A program made the position numbers and the translations under genes. A stretch of DNA of 8,519 bases from Cryomorphaceae bacterium (GTDB lineage Bacteria; Bacteroidota; Bacteroidia; Flavobacteriales_D; Crocinitomicaceae). The stretch covers positions 1 through 8,519 of the forward strand of contig JAIXRD010000024.1 in assembly GCA_027485365.1 (NCBI GenBank), written 5' to 3'. Under the pieces are notes generated by a model. It was given only the letters and a program-made list of their open reading frames with translations, was not told where the DNA came from and did not search any database. Below, one piece after another: positions 1 to 6,428 of the stretch (position 1 is the stretch's first letter; every line of letters starts with the position of its first letter).

Positions 1-1
1 G

Positions 2-181
2 AATGTCCGTTATGGCGCAAAAGTGGTTGAAATCTCCAAAGGCAAAAGCACCATTGAAGTTGCTACACACACTGACTTAATCCCAACCTTGGAACTTATC
101 AAGCGGGCAGTGGAAGCCGGAGAGCTTGACACCCAGATTGAGTCTGCCAGCAACAAGCTGCGTGAGGGCTTTGGCAAGTAA
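2..181 (+). CDS. C-terminal part of an uncharacterised protein (DUF6641-like)
   Basis: This open frame enters from the left edge and stops at TAA 179-181, so only the last 59 residues are visible. They begin NVRYGAKVVEISKGKSTIEV and continue into a charged helical tail with an AVEAGELD stretch and the ending REGFGK. From memory, the pattern of a VRYG(A/S)K strand, a short GK-containing turn, and a helix ending AGELD followed by a basic C-terminus resembles the C-terminus of small uncharacterised DUF6641-type proteins. I could not verify this and no function is known to me. The coding quality is good: no stops, and base composition like that of the next gene. It is followed by two palindromes and a strong terminator at 242-274, so it is probably the last gene of its transcript. 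Confidence 0.6.
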   Translation, partial: NVRYGAKVVEISKGKSTIEVATHTDLIPTLELIKRAVEAGELDTQIESASNKLREGFGK

Positions 182-185
182 ACAT

Positions 186-210
186 CAGGCCTGATTGAAA
201 TTCAGGCCTG
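186..210. other. Inverted repeat just downstream of the first gene
   Basis: CAGGCCTGA at 186-194 pairs with TCAGGCCTG at 202-210 across a 7-nt loop, a 9-bp GC-rich stem. It starts five bases after the stop codon. There is no T run directly after it, so it is more likely a 3'-end stabilising hairpin or part of a terminator cluster than a complete intrinsic terminator. Confidence 0.6.
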
Positions 211-218
211 TTCACGCA

Positions 219-237
219 GTGTCGGTTGAACCGACAC
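219..237. repeat. Solo 19-nt palindrome of the window-wide hairpin family
   Basis: GTGTCGGTTGAACCGACAC is a perfect palindrome around a single central base (arms 219-227 and 229-237). The identical 19-mer occurs at 6542-6560, and one-base variants occur at 3679-3698 and 3843-3862. Here it stands alone, without the roughly 95-nt core seen in the three long copies. It lies in the 3' region of the first gene, as do all other members in this window. Confidence 0.85.
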
Positions 238-241
238 CCTG

Positions 242-274
242 AACCTAGGCTGGAACAACACGGCCTAGGTTTTT
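242..274 (+). terminator. Rho-independent terminator
   Basis: AACCTAGGC (242-250) pairs with GCCTAGGTT (263-271) over a 12-nt loop, and the stem runs into a T run ending at 274. This is a standard intrinsic terminator for plus-strand transcription, closing the gene that ends at 181 and separating it from the gene starting at 324. Confidence 0.85.
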
Positions 275-323
275 CCGTATGCCCTGAGTACTTTTCTAAT
301 AAATAAAAGAAAAGGAGTCGTGG

Positions 324-758
324 ATGCGAATCAATGAAATTGCCAGTGCCGAAGATCAAATGGCCTTGTGGCGACTGGTCAGTGACAATGTTTGGCAGGC
401 CATTGAAACCCAGAGACAGCAACAAGCACAAGCTGCGCAGGCCAAAGCGGCCAAGGCCAAGCTGAAACCTCGGGGTTCTAGAAAAGGCAAAGGCAGATCA
501 GCTGCACCCATGCCCACCCCCAAGACACCCCCACCCAAGAAAGCCCCACTCCCAGCCAACCCCAGCGCCAAACCCAGTCAACCCCCAGCTGCTAACTTCC
601 AAGCTCAGAGCCTGGCCCAGCGGCAGCAAGCACTTGCCCCCCAAAAGCCTGTGACAACTGCCACTGCGTCAAATGCGTCTATCGCGCCGAAAAGCGGGGT
701 ATTTGCCCCAAATACTGCTTTGGCAGCAAAACCTGAAGCGTGGTCACGACAGGCATAG
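324..758 (+). CDS. Low-complexity Ala/Pro/Lys-rich protein with a short ordered N-terminus
   Basis: I do not recognise a named family. The start at ATG 324 is supported by AAGGAG at 312-317, six bases upstream. The 144-residue product has a plausible folded or helical N-terminus (residues 1-32, MRINEIASAEDQMALWRLVS onward), then a Gln/Ala/Lys helical stretch (33-48), a basic Gly/Arg/Lys patch (49-59) and a long disordered Pro/Ala/Lys-rich region (60-144). There are no cysteines, no signal peptide and no membrane segment. The plus strand is markedly C-rich here, unlike the AT-rich genes that follow. The basic, Pro/Ala-rich tail would suit binding to nucleic acid or to a large assembly, but that is only inference. 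A possible -10 hexamer TCTAAT lies at 295-300. It sits between two well-defined boundaries: the terminator at 242-274 and a 307-bp gap. Confidence 0.75.
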   Translation: MRINEIASAEDQMALWRLVSDNVWQAIETQRQQQAQAAQAKAAKAKLKPRGSRKGKGRSAAPMPTPKTPPPKKAPLPANPSAKPSQPPAANFQAQSLAQRQQALAPQKPVTTATASNASIAPKSGVFAPNTALAAKPEAWSRQA

Positions 759-1065
759 TGAAAATGGTTTATCACCAGAAAAGCATTAGCAAAACCGCCA
801 CACCTCATTTATGGAATTGCTAACCAAAAAAACTGTCCTGCCCTTGCTTGAAATTGATTAAGGTGCGATGACCTAAGATCCTCAACAAAATTCTACTTGT
901 CGCGTTTAGATAGTAGATTGGCAGGGTTTGCAATTGTTAACGCCAATTTAAGCCATAAAGTTGTTCTAGTTTAAAAAACATCTGCATTTGAATATTTTTA
1001 AGGTTCAAAAAATGTACCTGCAAATCTTTGCATCTGAATTTCAATTTGCCATTTCTTGATCCATC
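759..1065. other. Non-coding AT-rich spacer upstream of the AraC-type gene
   Basis: I see no gene in these 307 bases. A 7-bp inverted repeat TTAGCAA (786-792) / TTGCTAA (817-823) with a 24-nt loop may mark the 3' end of the preceding gene, but it lacks a T run on the plus strand. The right half is AT-rich and carries a perfect palindrome near the AraC start (listed separately) and two related stretches, TGCATTTGAAT near 983 and TGCATCTGAAT near 1030. The base composition shifts to AT-rich in this spacer, which could mark a boundary between older and acquired sequence. Confidence 0.5.
1019..1032. promoter_or_regulatory. Perfect 14-bp palindrome upstream of the AraC-type regulator
   Basis: TGCAAA (1019-1024), TC, TTTGCA (1027-1032) form a perfect inverted repeat 33 bases before the ATG at 1066. 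Its position suits a regulatory site at or just after the transcription start. AraC-family proteins usually bind direct repeats, so if this is functional another factor could be the binder. No convincing -35/-10 pair could be fixed here. Confidence 0.35.
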
Positions 1066-2082
1066 ATGCGCTCAACAACATACGCTCTTGACTCGACATG
1101 GCGACCTCTGCTGAAAGACATGGGGTTGTCGATTGCGAACATTCTGAGACGAGCAGGCCTACCAGATGATTTGCTGAACCGACCGGCCGTCAGACTTCAT
1201 GCAGATGATTTTCATTTGTTTTGGAAGTCCATTGAGGAAGAATCAAACGACCCCCTGCTTCCATTGACGTTGATTCGGTCGATTCGAAGTGAATCATTTT
1301 CACCGCCCCTGTTTGCAGCACTGTGCAGTCCTGATTTGCATATTGCTGCCAAACGGATCTCCCGCTACAAGGATCTGGTTGCACCCATACGTCTGGATGT
1401 ACGAGAAACAGAACATGAATTGATGGTTGAGTTTGCATGGCCGCCCTCAAATACCTCTGCCCCTGCATCGTTGGTACTGACCGAACTCTTATTTATTGTC
1501 ACTTTTGCCCGTATGGGCACGAGAGAACATATACACCCAACCTATGTGACAACCGATCATTTACCTTCAAACAATAATGCATTCGCAGACTTTTTAGGTG
1601 TACCTGTTCAAAGAGGCAACAGTCACTGCGTTGCTTTCAAAAAATCTGATGCCCACAGACCATTTCTCACAGCCAACGAAGGTTTGTGGTCAGCCTTTGA
1701 ACCTGAGCTTAGATTGAGACTTGCGCAAAATGAAGCTGCCATCAGTGTGAGACAACGTGTTCGCATGGCTTTGCTGGAGGCATTACCTGGTGGCGGCATC
1801 AAGATGGGAGCGCTTGCCAAACGGATTGGCATGAGCCAAAGATCACTTCAACGACATTTAGAAATCGAAGGTCAAAACTATAAAAATTTACTACAAAGCA
1901 TCAGACTAAATTTGTCCCAGCACTATTTGCAAAATACCAATCTACCCACTGCTGAGATCGCTTTTCTCTTGGGCTTTGAAGAGCCGAATTCCTTTTTCCG
2001 CGCCTTCCGAAGTTGGACTGGCACGACACCAGAACAATTCAGACAAACCTCATTGTTAGCCAATTTCAATATGCAGCCTTGA
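1066..2082 (+). CDS. AraC-family transcriptional regulator (arabinose-binding-type N-terminus)
   Basis: The 338-residue protein has the two-part layout of regulators with a PF12625-type N-terminal domain and a C-terminal AraC DNA-binding domain. Residues 10-200 contain the usual opening (LLKDMGLSIANILRRAGLP) and the segment around 60-105. Two helix-turn-helix motifs are visible: residues 247-270 (MGALAKRIGMSQRSLQRHLE) and 294-320 (AEIAFLLGFEEPNSFFRAFR), followed by the family's GTTPEQFR ending. The length is normal for the family. No clear ribosome-binding site precedes the ATG at 1066, but the N-terminus aligns well with what the family expects. The next genes lie on the same strand (48-bp gap to 2130), so the natural target may be the metallohydrolase at 2536, or a distant gene. 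Such regulators often control catabolic or fatty-acid-related genes; the ligand here is unknown. Confidence 0.92.
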   Translation: MRSTTYALDSTWRPLLKDMGLSIANILRRAGLPDDLLNRPAVRLHADDFHLFWKSIEEESNDPLLPLTLIRSIRSESFSPPLFAALCSPDLHIAAKRISRYKDLVAPIRLDVRETEHELMVEFAWPPSNTSAPASLVLTELLFIVTFARMGTREHIHPTYVTTDHLPSNNNAFADFLGVPVQRGNSHCVAFKKSDAHRPFLTANEGLWSAFEPELRLRLAQNEAAISVRQRVRMALLEALPGGGIKMGALAKRIGMSQRSLQRHLEIEGQNYKNLLQSIRLNLSQHYLQNTNLPTAEIAFLLGFEEPNSFFRAFRSWTGTTPEQFRQTSLLANFNMQP

Positions 2083-2129
2083 CAGTTTGTTTTGACGTCT
2101 CCGCCTTGCTGTTCAACCCACGTTTACAA

Positions 2130-2513
2130 ATGAATTCCATCAAGCATGACCATCAAGCTCAAAATTTTATATACACAACCAGACTCACGCCAAAGCAACA
2201 GGCATTTGTCGACGCTGTTCTTGCTGGTCATAACTATATTGATGCTTACAAACTGGCTTACGACACAAAATCGTCTCATAAAGTGATTGGAATAAGTGCC
2301 AATGCTTTGCTCAAAAATCCAAAAATAATCAAAGCCATTCATTCAAAACGAAACGAACTACAAAAGTCAATGTCAATTGCTTTGGACAAACACAATCTCC
2401 AAATGCACTTGGCTACTGAGTTGAAGGAGTTGTATCCAACAATTCAAGACGAACAGACTCGCATCAAGGTGCTGGAAATGTTGATTTCAATCAGTAAATC
2501 TATCTCAGTATGA
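2130..2513 (+). CDS. Orphan terminase small subunit-like protein
   Basis: The chosen start (ATG 2130) gives 127 residues. The frame stays open upstream to 2013, but that part overlaps the AraC gene and looks non-homologous. No clear Shine-Dalgarno is visible. Residues 17-77 (TRLTPKQQAFVDAVLAGHNY onward, through SANALLKNPKIIKAIH) match the start of phage terminase small subunits of the Terminase_2 type (PF03592): an LTxKQxxFVxxY-like helix, a second helix with an A-Y repeat, and a third helix with NxxLLxNPKI. These are the DNA-recognition helices. The C-terminus (80-127) is helical and would correspond to the oligomerisation part. No large terminase, portal or capsid gene is nearby, so this is either a phage relic or a domesticated DNA-binding protein. 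The metallohydrolase starts 22 bases downstream, so the two may share a transcript. Confidence 0.7.
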   Translation: MNSIKHDHQAQNFIYTTRLTPKQQAFVDAVLAGHNYIDAYKLAYDTKSSHKVIGISANALLKNPKIIKAIHSKRNELQKSMSIALDKHNLQMHLATELKELYPTIQDEQTRIKVLEMLISISKSISV

Positions 2514-2535
2514 TTTTTTAAATGGCCAAAAACAA

Positions 2536-3651
2536 ATGAACCTCTTCAAACTAATTCGCTCAGATCTGAAATTACTCTTTTCGTTTTTTTTCGTACTGTC
2601 AACCGCTGCATCAAGCACTGATCTGCTTGTTGAAAAATCTAACCATTTTGATGGCAAGCATTTTTTTAATCAACCACTTGAACCTGACATGCAAAGTGCA
2701 TGGAAAGTTTGGTGGTATTACTTCACAACGCCTCGGGTTGATGCCGTTCCCCAAAATCCTTTACCCATTCAGAAATTGGAATGGTCTACTTGGCATGCAT
2801 TGCCAGCAGACAAGGTTCATATTGTTCGACTGGGACATTCTTCACTTCTATTGAACTTACATGGTCAACAGTGGCTGATTGATCCCGTTTTTAGTGAGAG
2901 AGCTTCGCCCCTGAGCTTTATCGGCCCCAAACGATTTCATCCTTTGCCCATTGATGTTGACAACATGCCCATGATCGATGGCGTCATCATTTCACATGAT
3001 CACTACGATCATCTTGATGCTGGAACCATCAAACGAATACACCCAAAAGTCAAACAGTTTGTAACCACGCTGGGCGTTGGCAAGATTTTGAAAGACTTTG
3101 GTGTTCCCGCAGAAAAAATCAAAGAACTTGATTGGCATCAATCTGCCAGTTATGCAGGTTTGAAATTAACAGCTGAGCCTGCTCAACATTTTTCAGGGCG
3201 CGGTTTGTTTGATCGCAACACAACGCTTTGGGCCTCATGGGTCATTGAAAGCCAAGAGAATGCTGATCCTGTGAAAATTTTCTACAGCTCAGATTCAGGC
3301 TACTTTGATGGCTTCAAAAAAATTGGGGCTAAGCATGGTCCATTTGATCTGACACTGATTGACACTGGGGCCTGGGACAAGATGTGGGCGAGTATCCACA
3401 TGAACCCAGAGGAAAGCGTTCAAACCCACTTGGATGTGCAGGGCAAGGTGATGATGCCTGTCCATAACAGTACCTTTGATCTGGCATTACATCCATGGTA
3501 CGAACCTCTAGAGCTTGTCAGCGCGATCGGGGCTCGCCAGAAAATTTTGTTGGCCACACCCATGATGGGTGAGATTTATGTCGTTGGTTCTGTGCCATCG
3601 ATCAATCCGTGGTGGCGTAATCACATGCGTCAACAACCAGTTGCTCAATAG
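2536..3651 (+). CDS. Exported MBL-fold metallohydrolase, NAPE-PLD/RomA-like
   Basis: This is a 371-residue metallo-beta-lactamase-fold hydrolase. Residues 1-27 form a signal peptide or membrane anchor: a basic start, then LLFSFFFVLSTAASS. The metal ligands are visible: HDHYDH at 154-159 (H154, H156, D158, H159), H218 in AQHFSGR, D253 in SSDSGY and H310 in MPVHNS. Other family marks are LGHSSLLL (99-106), WLIDPVFSERASP (113-125) and GPKRFHP (130-136). This matches bacterial proteins related to N-acylphosphatidylethanolamine phospholipase D and to RomA/UlaG. The substrate is not known; a phospholipid or N-acyl lipid is a reasonable inference because of the family and the export signal. The start follows the terminase-like gene by 22 bases. 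The last base of the TAG stop is also the first base of an 11-bp inverted repeat (3651-3718). Confidence 0.92.
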   Translation: MNLFKLIRSDLKLLFSFFFVLSTAASSTDLLVEKSNHFDGKHFFNQPLEPDMQSAWKVWWYYFTTPRVDAVPQNPLPIQKLEWSTWHALPADKVHIVRLGHSSLLLNLHGQQWLIDPVFSERASPLSFIGPKRFHPLPIDVDNMPMIDGVIISHDHYDHLDAGTIKRIHPKVKQFVTTLGVGKILKDFGVPAEKIKELDWHQSASYAGLKLTAEPAQHFSGRGLFDRNTTLWASWVIESQENADPVKIFYSSDSGYFDGFKKIGAKHGPFDLTLIDTGAWDKMWASIHMNPEESVQTHLDVQGKVMMPVHNSTFDLALHPWYEPLELVSAIGARQKILLATPMMGEIYVVGSVPSINPWWRNHMRQQPVAQ

Positions 3652-3718
3652 GTTACGGCGCTCAGCGGTGAAGAATTAGTGTCGGGTTGAACCGACATAA
3701 ATCAATTGCGCCGTAACC
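3651..3718. repeat. Nested inverted repeat directly at the 3' end of the metallohydrolase gene
   Basis: GGTTACGGCGC (3651-3661) is perfectly complementary to GCGCCGTAACC (3708-3718). Between them sits another hairpin, GTGTCGGGTTGAACCGACAT (3679-3698), a member of the 19-nt palindrome family with one extra G. The result is a 68-nt nested stem structure. The right arm runs directly into the long repeat copy A, and the same CCGTAACCGGA(T/C)GCTGTTCAA segment precedes copy C, so the arm belongs to the repeat family. Confidence 0.8.
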
Positions 3719-3872
3719 GGACGCTGTTCAACTGTCGTTTCTCACGAACCTCTACCCACCCCACCTCCGTCTCAACCCTGTTCACACAGCATCGCAAGAC
3801 CACTGTGAGTGACCCTAGTGATTCTTTTATGGTGATGCTGAGGTGTCGGTTGAACCCGACATCTGATCTACC
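3711..3872 (+). repeat. Long intergenic repeat, copy A
   Basis: This copy opens with a flank CCGTAACCGGACGCTGTTCAA (3711-3731) shared with copy C. Then come a decayed left hairpin (about 3732-3749, TGTCGTTTCTCACGA), a C-rich spacer (3750-3786), a central imperfect stem whose ends are CAGCATC (3787-3793) and GATGCTG (3834-3840), and a right hairpin GTGTCGGTTGAACCCGACAT (3843-3862). CTGATCTACC follows at 3863-3872; a close match follows the right hairpin of copy B. From left to right hairpin it measures about 131 nt. It lies between convergent genes (metallohydrolase and LysR). No protein is encoded. It could be a MITE-like or REP-like element, or a bidirectional terminator. Confidence 0.85.
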
Positions 3873-3901
3873 TTCACGTTATTAGGCGCTGTTGTCAAAT
3901 C

Positions 3902-4801
3902 TTAAGCGTGTTCATTAAGTTCATTTGGAACTTCTTTGGCTAAGAAATCGTATACAGCTCGTATGAGGCCGTTGTTTTTAATCTCTCGGTGAACGGTAAG
4001 CCACATGGGTAGGATGGGAAGTTTTAATTTAGGCAGTAAAAGCTGCACTTCAGGATCTTTAGCTGCAACATAGTCAGCTGTAAAGCCAATACCCAATCCG
4101 GCTTTGATCGCCGACCATTGCGCGATGTAGTCATCGCTTCGAAAGCTAAAGTTGAGTTTCAGTGGATCAAAGCCCAAAGATTTGGCCTGCGTTTCAATTT
4201 CAGCATAGGTATCAGAACCAATCATTCGGTGATTCAATAAATCAGCCATGGCCAAAGGGTTGCCATGCTTTTTAAGATAACTGGAATGAGCGCATGCGAC
4301 TATTTGAATCAGTGCAATTTTTTTAGTTATCAATGAGATTTGATTGGGGCGCACCATCCGCAAGGCAATATCTGCTTCCCGCAGTAACAGATTGCTCACG
4401 CTATTGCTAGACACTAAATCAATATCAATCTCAGGAAATGCATCTTGCATTTTTTCCAAGATGGCAGGAAGCAGTAAGCAGGCCACCGTTTGACTGGCAG
4501 TAATCCGCACACGACCTTTAAGATCTTGTTTTTTACTTTTAGCCAGGCGATATATTGATGCGGCTTGACTATCCATTTCACGCACATGCACGGCAAGTTG
4601 CTGTGCTTGTGGCGTAGGCACTAAGCCGCGCCCCGTGCGCTCGAACAGAACGACGCCCAATTGTTCTTCAAGCTCCAAAAGATGTCGACCTAGCGTAGGC
4701 TGGCTCAGCCCTAATTGTTTGGCCGCCTTGACCAACGTTAGGTGGTCTAGGAGCGCTATAAAAGATGGGAGTAGATGCCAGTCAAACGATGATCTATTCA
4801 T
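3902..4801 (-). CDS. LysR-family transcriptional regulator
   Basis: The preferred start (ATG 4801-4799) gives 299 residues, standard for the family. A TTG 12 codons upstream (4837) is less likely, because the LysR-type palindrome at 4805-4821 would then lie inside the coding sequence. Residues 14-65 are the winged helix-turn-helix: FIALLDHLTLVKAAKQLGLS, QPTLGRHLLELEEQLGVVLF, ERTGRGLVPT. The rest is the LysR substrate-binding domain, with typical segments such as GRVRITASQTVA, PEIDIDLVSSNSVSNLLLREADIALR and SAIKAGLGIGF. It is divergent from the NAD(P)-binding protein at 4893 across a 91-bp spacer, the classical arrangement for control of the neighbour plus autorepression. The effector is unknown. 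The 3' end lies next to repeat copy A. Confidence 0.93.
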   Translation of the reverse strand: MNRSSFDWHLLPSFIALLDHLTLVKAAKQLGLSQPTLGRHLLELEEQLGVVLFERTGRGLVPTPQAQQLAVHVREMDSQAASIYRLAKSKKQDLKGRVRITASQTVACLLLPAILEKMQDAFPEIDIDLVSSNSVSNLLLREADIALRMVRPNQISLITKKIALIQIVACAHSSYLKKHGNPLAMADLLNHRMIGSDTYAEIETQAKSLGFDPLKLNFSFRSDDYIAQWSAIKAGLGIGFTADYVAAKDPEVQLLLPKLKLPILPMWLTVHREIKNNGLIRAVYDFLAKEVPNELNEHA

Positions 4802-4804
4802 AAA

Positions 4805-4821
4805 TGTATACGCATTATGCA
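4805..4821. promoter_or_regulatory. Probable LysR-type operator in the divergent spacer
   Basis: TGTATACGCATTATGCA is an interrupted palindrome (TG-N-ATA-N5-TAT-N-CA) and contains the T-N11-A pattern typical of LysR-type sites. It lies three bases from the LysR start codon and about 70 bases upstream of the divergent epimerase-like gene, a position suited to autorepression of LysR and activation of the neighbour. Core promoter elements for either gene could not be fixed with confidence. Confidence 0.5.
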
Positions 4822-4892
4822 CATTATTGCATTTCAAATCTGACTTTTATACACCACAATCATTTCATTAAAAATTTTTACAGAAGTAAAGT

Positions 4893-5825
4893 ATGAATAA
4901 AAATATTTTGATATTGGGGTATGGCGCTGTGGGCAAGGCGACTGTGTCGCACTTGCTTGAAAAAGGCTATAGCGTTACTATTGCACAAAGAAAAGTACCA
5001 AAGGATTTGCCCGAAGGTGTTCAGTTCAAGCCATGTGATGTCTTAAATGGCGCATCGGTTCATGATTGTTTTGTGGGTTTTGATCAACTTGTCATTGCAA
5101 TTGGATTCGAGTACACAGTAAAAACTTGGCAAAAGCAATGGCCAACCGCTATGCACAATATTGTTAAAGCCTCCGTGAAAAATGGACTTAGAGTTGTCTT
5201 TGTTGACAACCTATATATGTACGGGCCACAAACAGGTGTATTGCACGAAGAACTCAACCTGACTGACATCCAAGGCAAACCAGCTGTACGAGCTGAAATC
5301 ACCCGAATTTGGCAAAATGCTGTTCATACAAATGGCTTGAGATTTACTTCACTGAGAGCACCGGATTTTTTTGGGCCACAAGTCTTGCTTTCTCAATTCG
5401 GGGATTTTGTTTTTGGCAATCTTGCTAAAGGTAAAACTGCACAATTTTTAGTGCCAATTGATCAACCTCATGACTTCGCATATGTTCCGGACATTGCTCG
5501 TGCAGTGGAGAATTTGCTGAATGCATTAGATAACGATTTTGGACAGGTTTGGCACATGCCTTGTGCGCCCACCGTGACTACAAGAGAATTGCTTGAAATA
5601 GGTGCAAAAAGTTTGGGTGTTTCACCGAAAGTATTCAGCTTCCCACTTTGGGGCTTGCGTCTACTGGGCTTATTCTTCCCATTAGCCAAAGAACTTTGGG
5701 ATATGCGTTTTCAGTGGGATAGGCCTTACCAAGTTAATTCAGAAAAATTCACCAACCGATTTTTATTCAAACCAACACCTTTCAATGAAAGCATTCCCGC
5801 AACAGCCAAATCGTTTAGCACTTGA
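4893..5825 (+). CDS. NAD(P)-dependent epimerase/dehydratase-like protein (extended/atypical SDR)
   Basis: The 310-residue protein has a Rossmann fold with the nucleotide-binding loop GYGAVG at 9-14 after the ILIL strand. Other short-chain dehydrogenase marks are a VVFVDN strand (101-106), YMYGP (108-112) in place of the usual catalytic Tyr segment, SLRAPDFFGP (153-162) and the extended-SDR motif PHDFAYVPDIARAV (192-205). A classical YxxxK pair is not obvious, so this belongs among the atypical or extended SDRs, and the reaction could be reduction, epimerisation or NAD(P) binding only. The C-terminal 240-310 region is helical and forms the substrate side. A weak Shine-Dalgarno AGAAG lies at 4882-4886. 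It is divergent from LysR and is the likely target of that regulator. The substrate is unknown. Confidence 0.88.
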   Translation: MNKNILILGYGAVGKATVSHLLEKGYSVTIAQRKVPKDLPEGVQFKPCDVLNGASVHDCFVGFDQLVIAIGFEYTVKTWQKQWPTAMHNIVKASVKNGLRVVFVDNLYMYGPQTGVLHEELNLTDIQGKPAVRAEITRIWQNAVHTNGLRFTSLRAPDFFGPQVLLSQFGDFVFGNLAKGKTAQFLVPIDQPHDFAYVPDIARAVENLLNALDNDFGQVWHMPCAPTVTTRELLEIGAKSLGVSPKVFSFPLWGLRLLGLFFPLAKELWDMRFQWDRPYQVNSEKFTNRFLFKPTPFNESIPATAKSFST

Positions 5826-6009
5826 ATATCCAAAGGTATTAATTCCACTCATTCAACACAGCATCTCAATTTGACTTTTCTGCCCCTACTTGATGCCCTT
5901 CAAAAGGACATCATCAACCCTGCAGCCAAAGTGTCGTACTAAGCAACGTTTCTCCGAACCCCTCTCACCACGACAAGCTAAAATTTATAAGAATACTTTT
6001 GAACTGTCG

Positions 6010-6396
6010 ATGCTAGCGAAAAACATTACCACTTCACTTAAAGTTGCTGTAGTTATTTGGGCTTTTAGTGGTCTGCTTGGAATTCCATTAGCCGTATATT
6101 TCGATTTGCTAGAAGGTTGGCGCTGGACCCCCTACAACGCTGTATACGATCAGATGATGGTCAGCGTTTATTTTGCTGTGGGAATTTGTTCGGCAATAGC
6201 CATTAGAAATCCAGTTAAACACACCAGTTTTTTATGGTTTGTTGCAATATCGAGTTTTACTCATGGCGGAGTTATGCTTTATCACGCTGTTCTCAATCCC
6301 CACCATATTGGTCATTTAATGGGTGATGTTTGGATTTTGGCTGGTGGACTTTCATTAGCAATCCCACTATGGCGCCTAAGAAAATATCAGGATTAG
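6010..6396 (+). CDS. Small four-helix membrane protein (DUF6632-like)
   Basis: From ATG 6010 the product is 128 residues, with four predicted membrane spans at about 10-30, 48-66, 72-92 and 103-121. The segments VYFAVGICSAIAIRNPVKH and SSFTHGGVMLYHAV resemble DUF6632 membrane proteins as I remember them. Several histidines (84, 92, 98, 99, 102) line the third and fourth helices, and metal or haem binding is possible but unproven. The frame continues upstream to a TTG/ATG pair at 5890/5893, adding about 40 residues that are basic and not membrane-like. I prefer the 6010 start because the family begins close to the first helix, but neither start has a strong ribosome-binding site. It lies downstream of the epimerase-like gene on the same strand (184-bp gap) and converges on the TetR gene across repeat copy B. 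Confidence 0.75.
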   Translation: MLAKNITTSLKVAVVIWAFSGLLGIPLAVYFDLLEGWRWTPYNAVYDQMMVSVYFAVGICSAIAIRNPVKHTSFLWFVAISSFTHGGVMLYHAVLNPHHIGHLMGDVWILAGGLSLAIPLWRLRKYQD

Positions 6397-6428
6397 TATT
6401 ACTAGGTGAATCCATCTCCGATGACGTA

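Noticed and set aside
99..431. Minus-strand open frame across the first terminator region
   Set aside because: It runs through a strong terminator and several palindromes and antisense to two better genes; its product looks random.
903..911. A GTTTAGAT half-site like those in the DUF2141 operators
   Set aside because: It has no matching second half at the right distance, so it is likely chance in AT-rich sequence.
2013..2129. Longer start for the terminase-like gene
   Set aside because: It overlaps the AraC gene by about 70 bases and the added residues do not resemble the family; ATG 2130 fits better.
2130..2513. Prophage remnant spanning this region
   Set aside because: Only one phage-like gene is visible, with no att sites, integrase or structural genes, so a prophage cannot be supported.
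3726..3855. Integron attC site: copy A has GTTCAAC (3726-3732) and GTTGAAC (3850-3856), which fit the R'' and R' consensus, and the spacing is in the attC range
   Set aside because: The boxes are not conserved in copy B, the fold has three separate hairpins instead of one long attC stem, genes between copies run in both directions with their own promoters, and no integrase is present.
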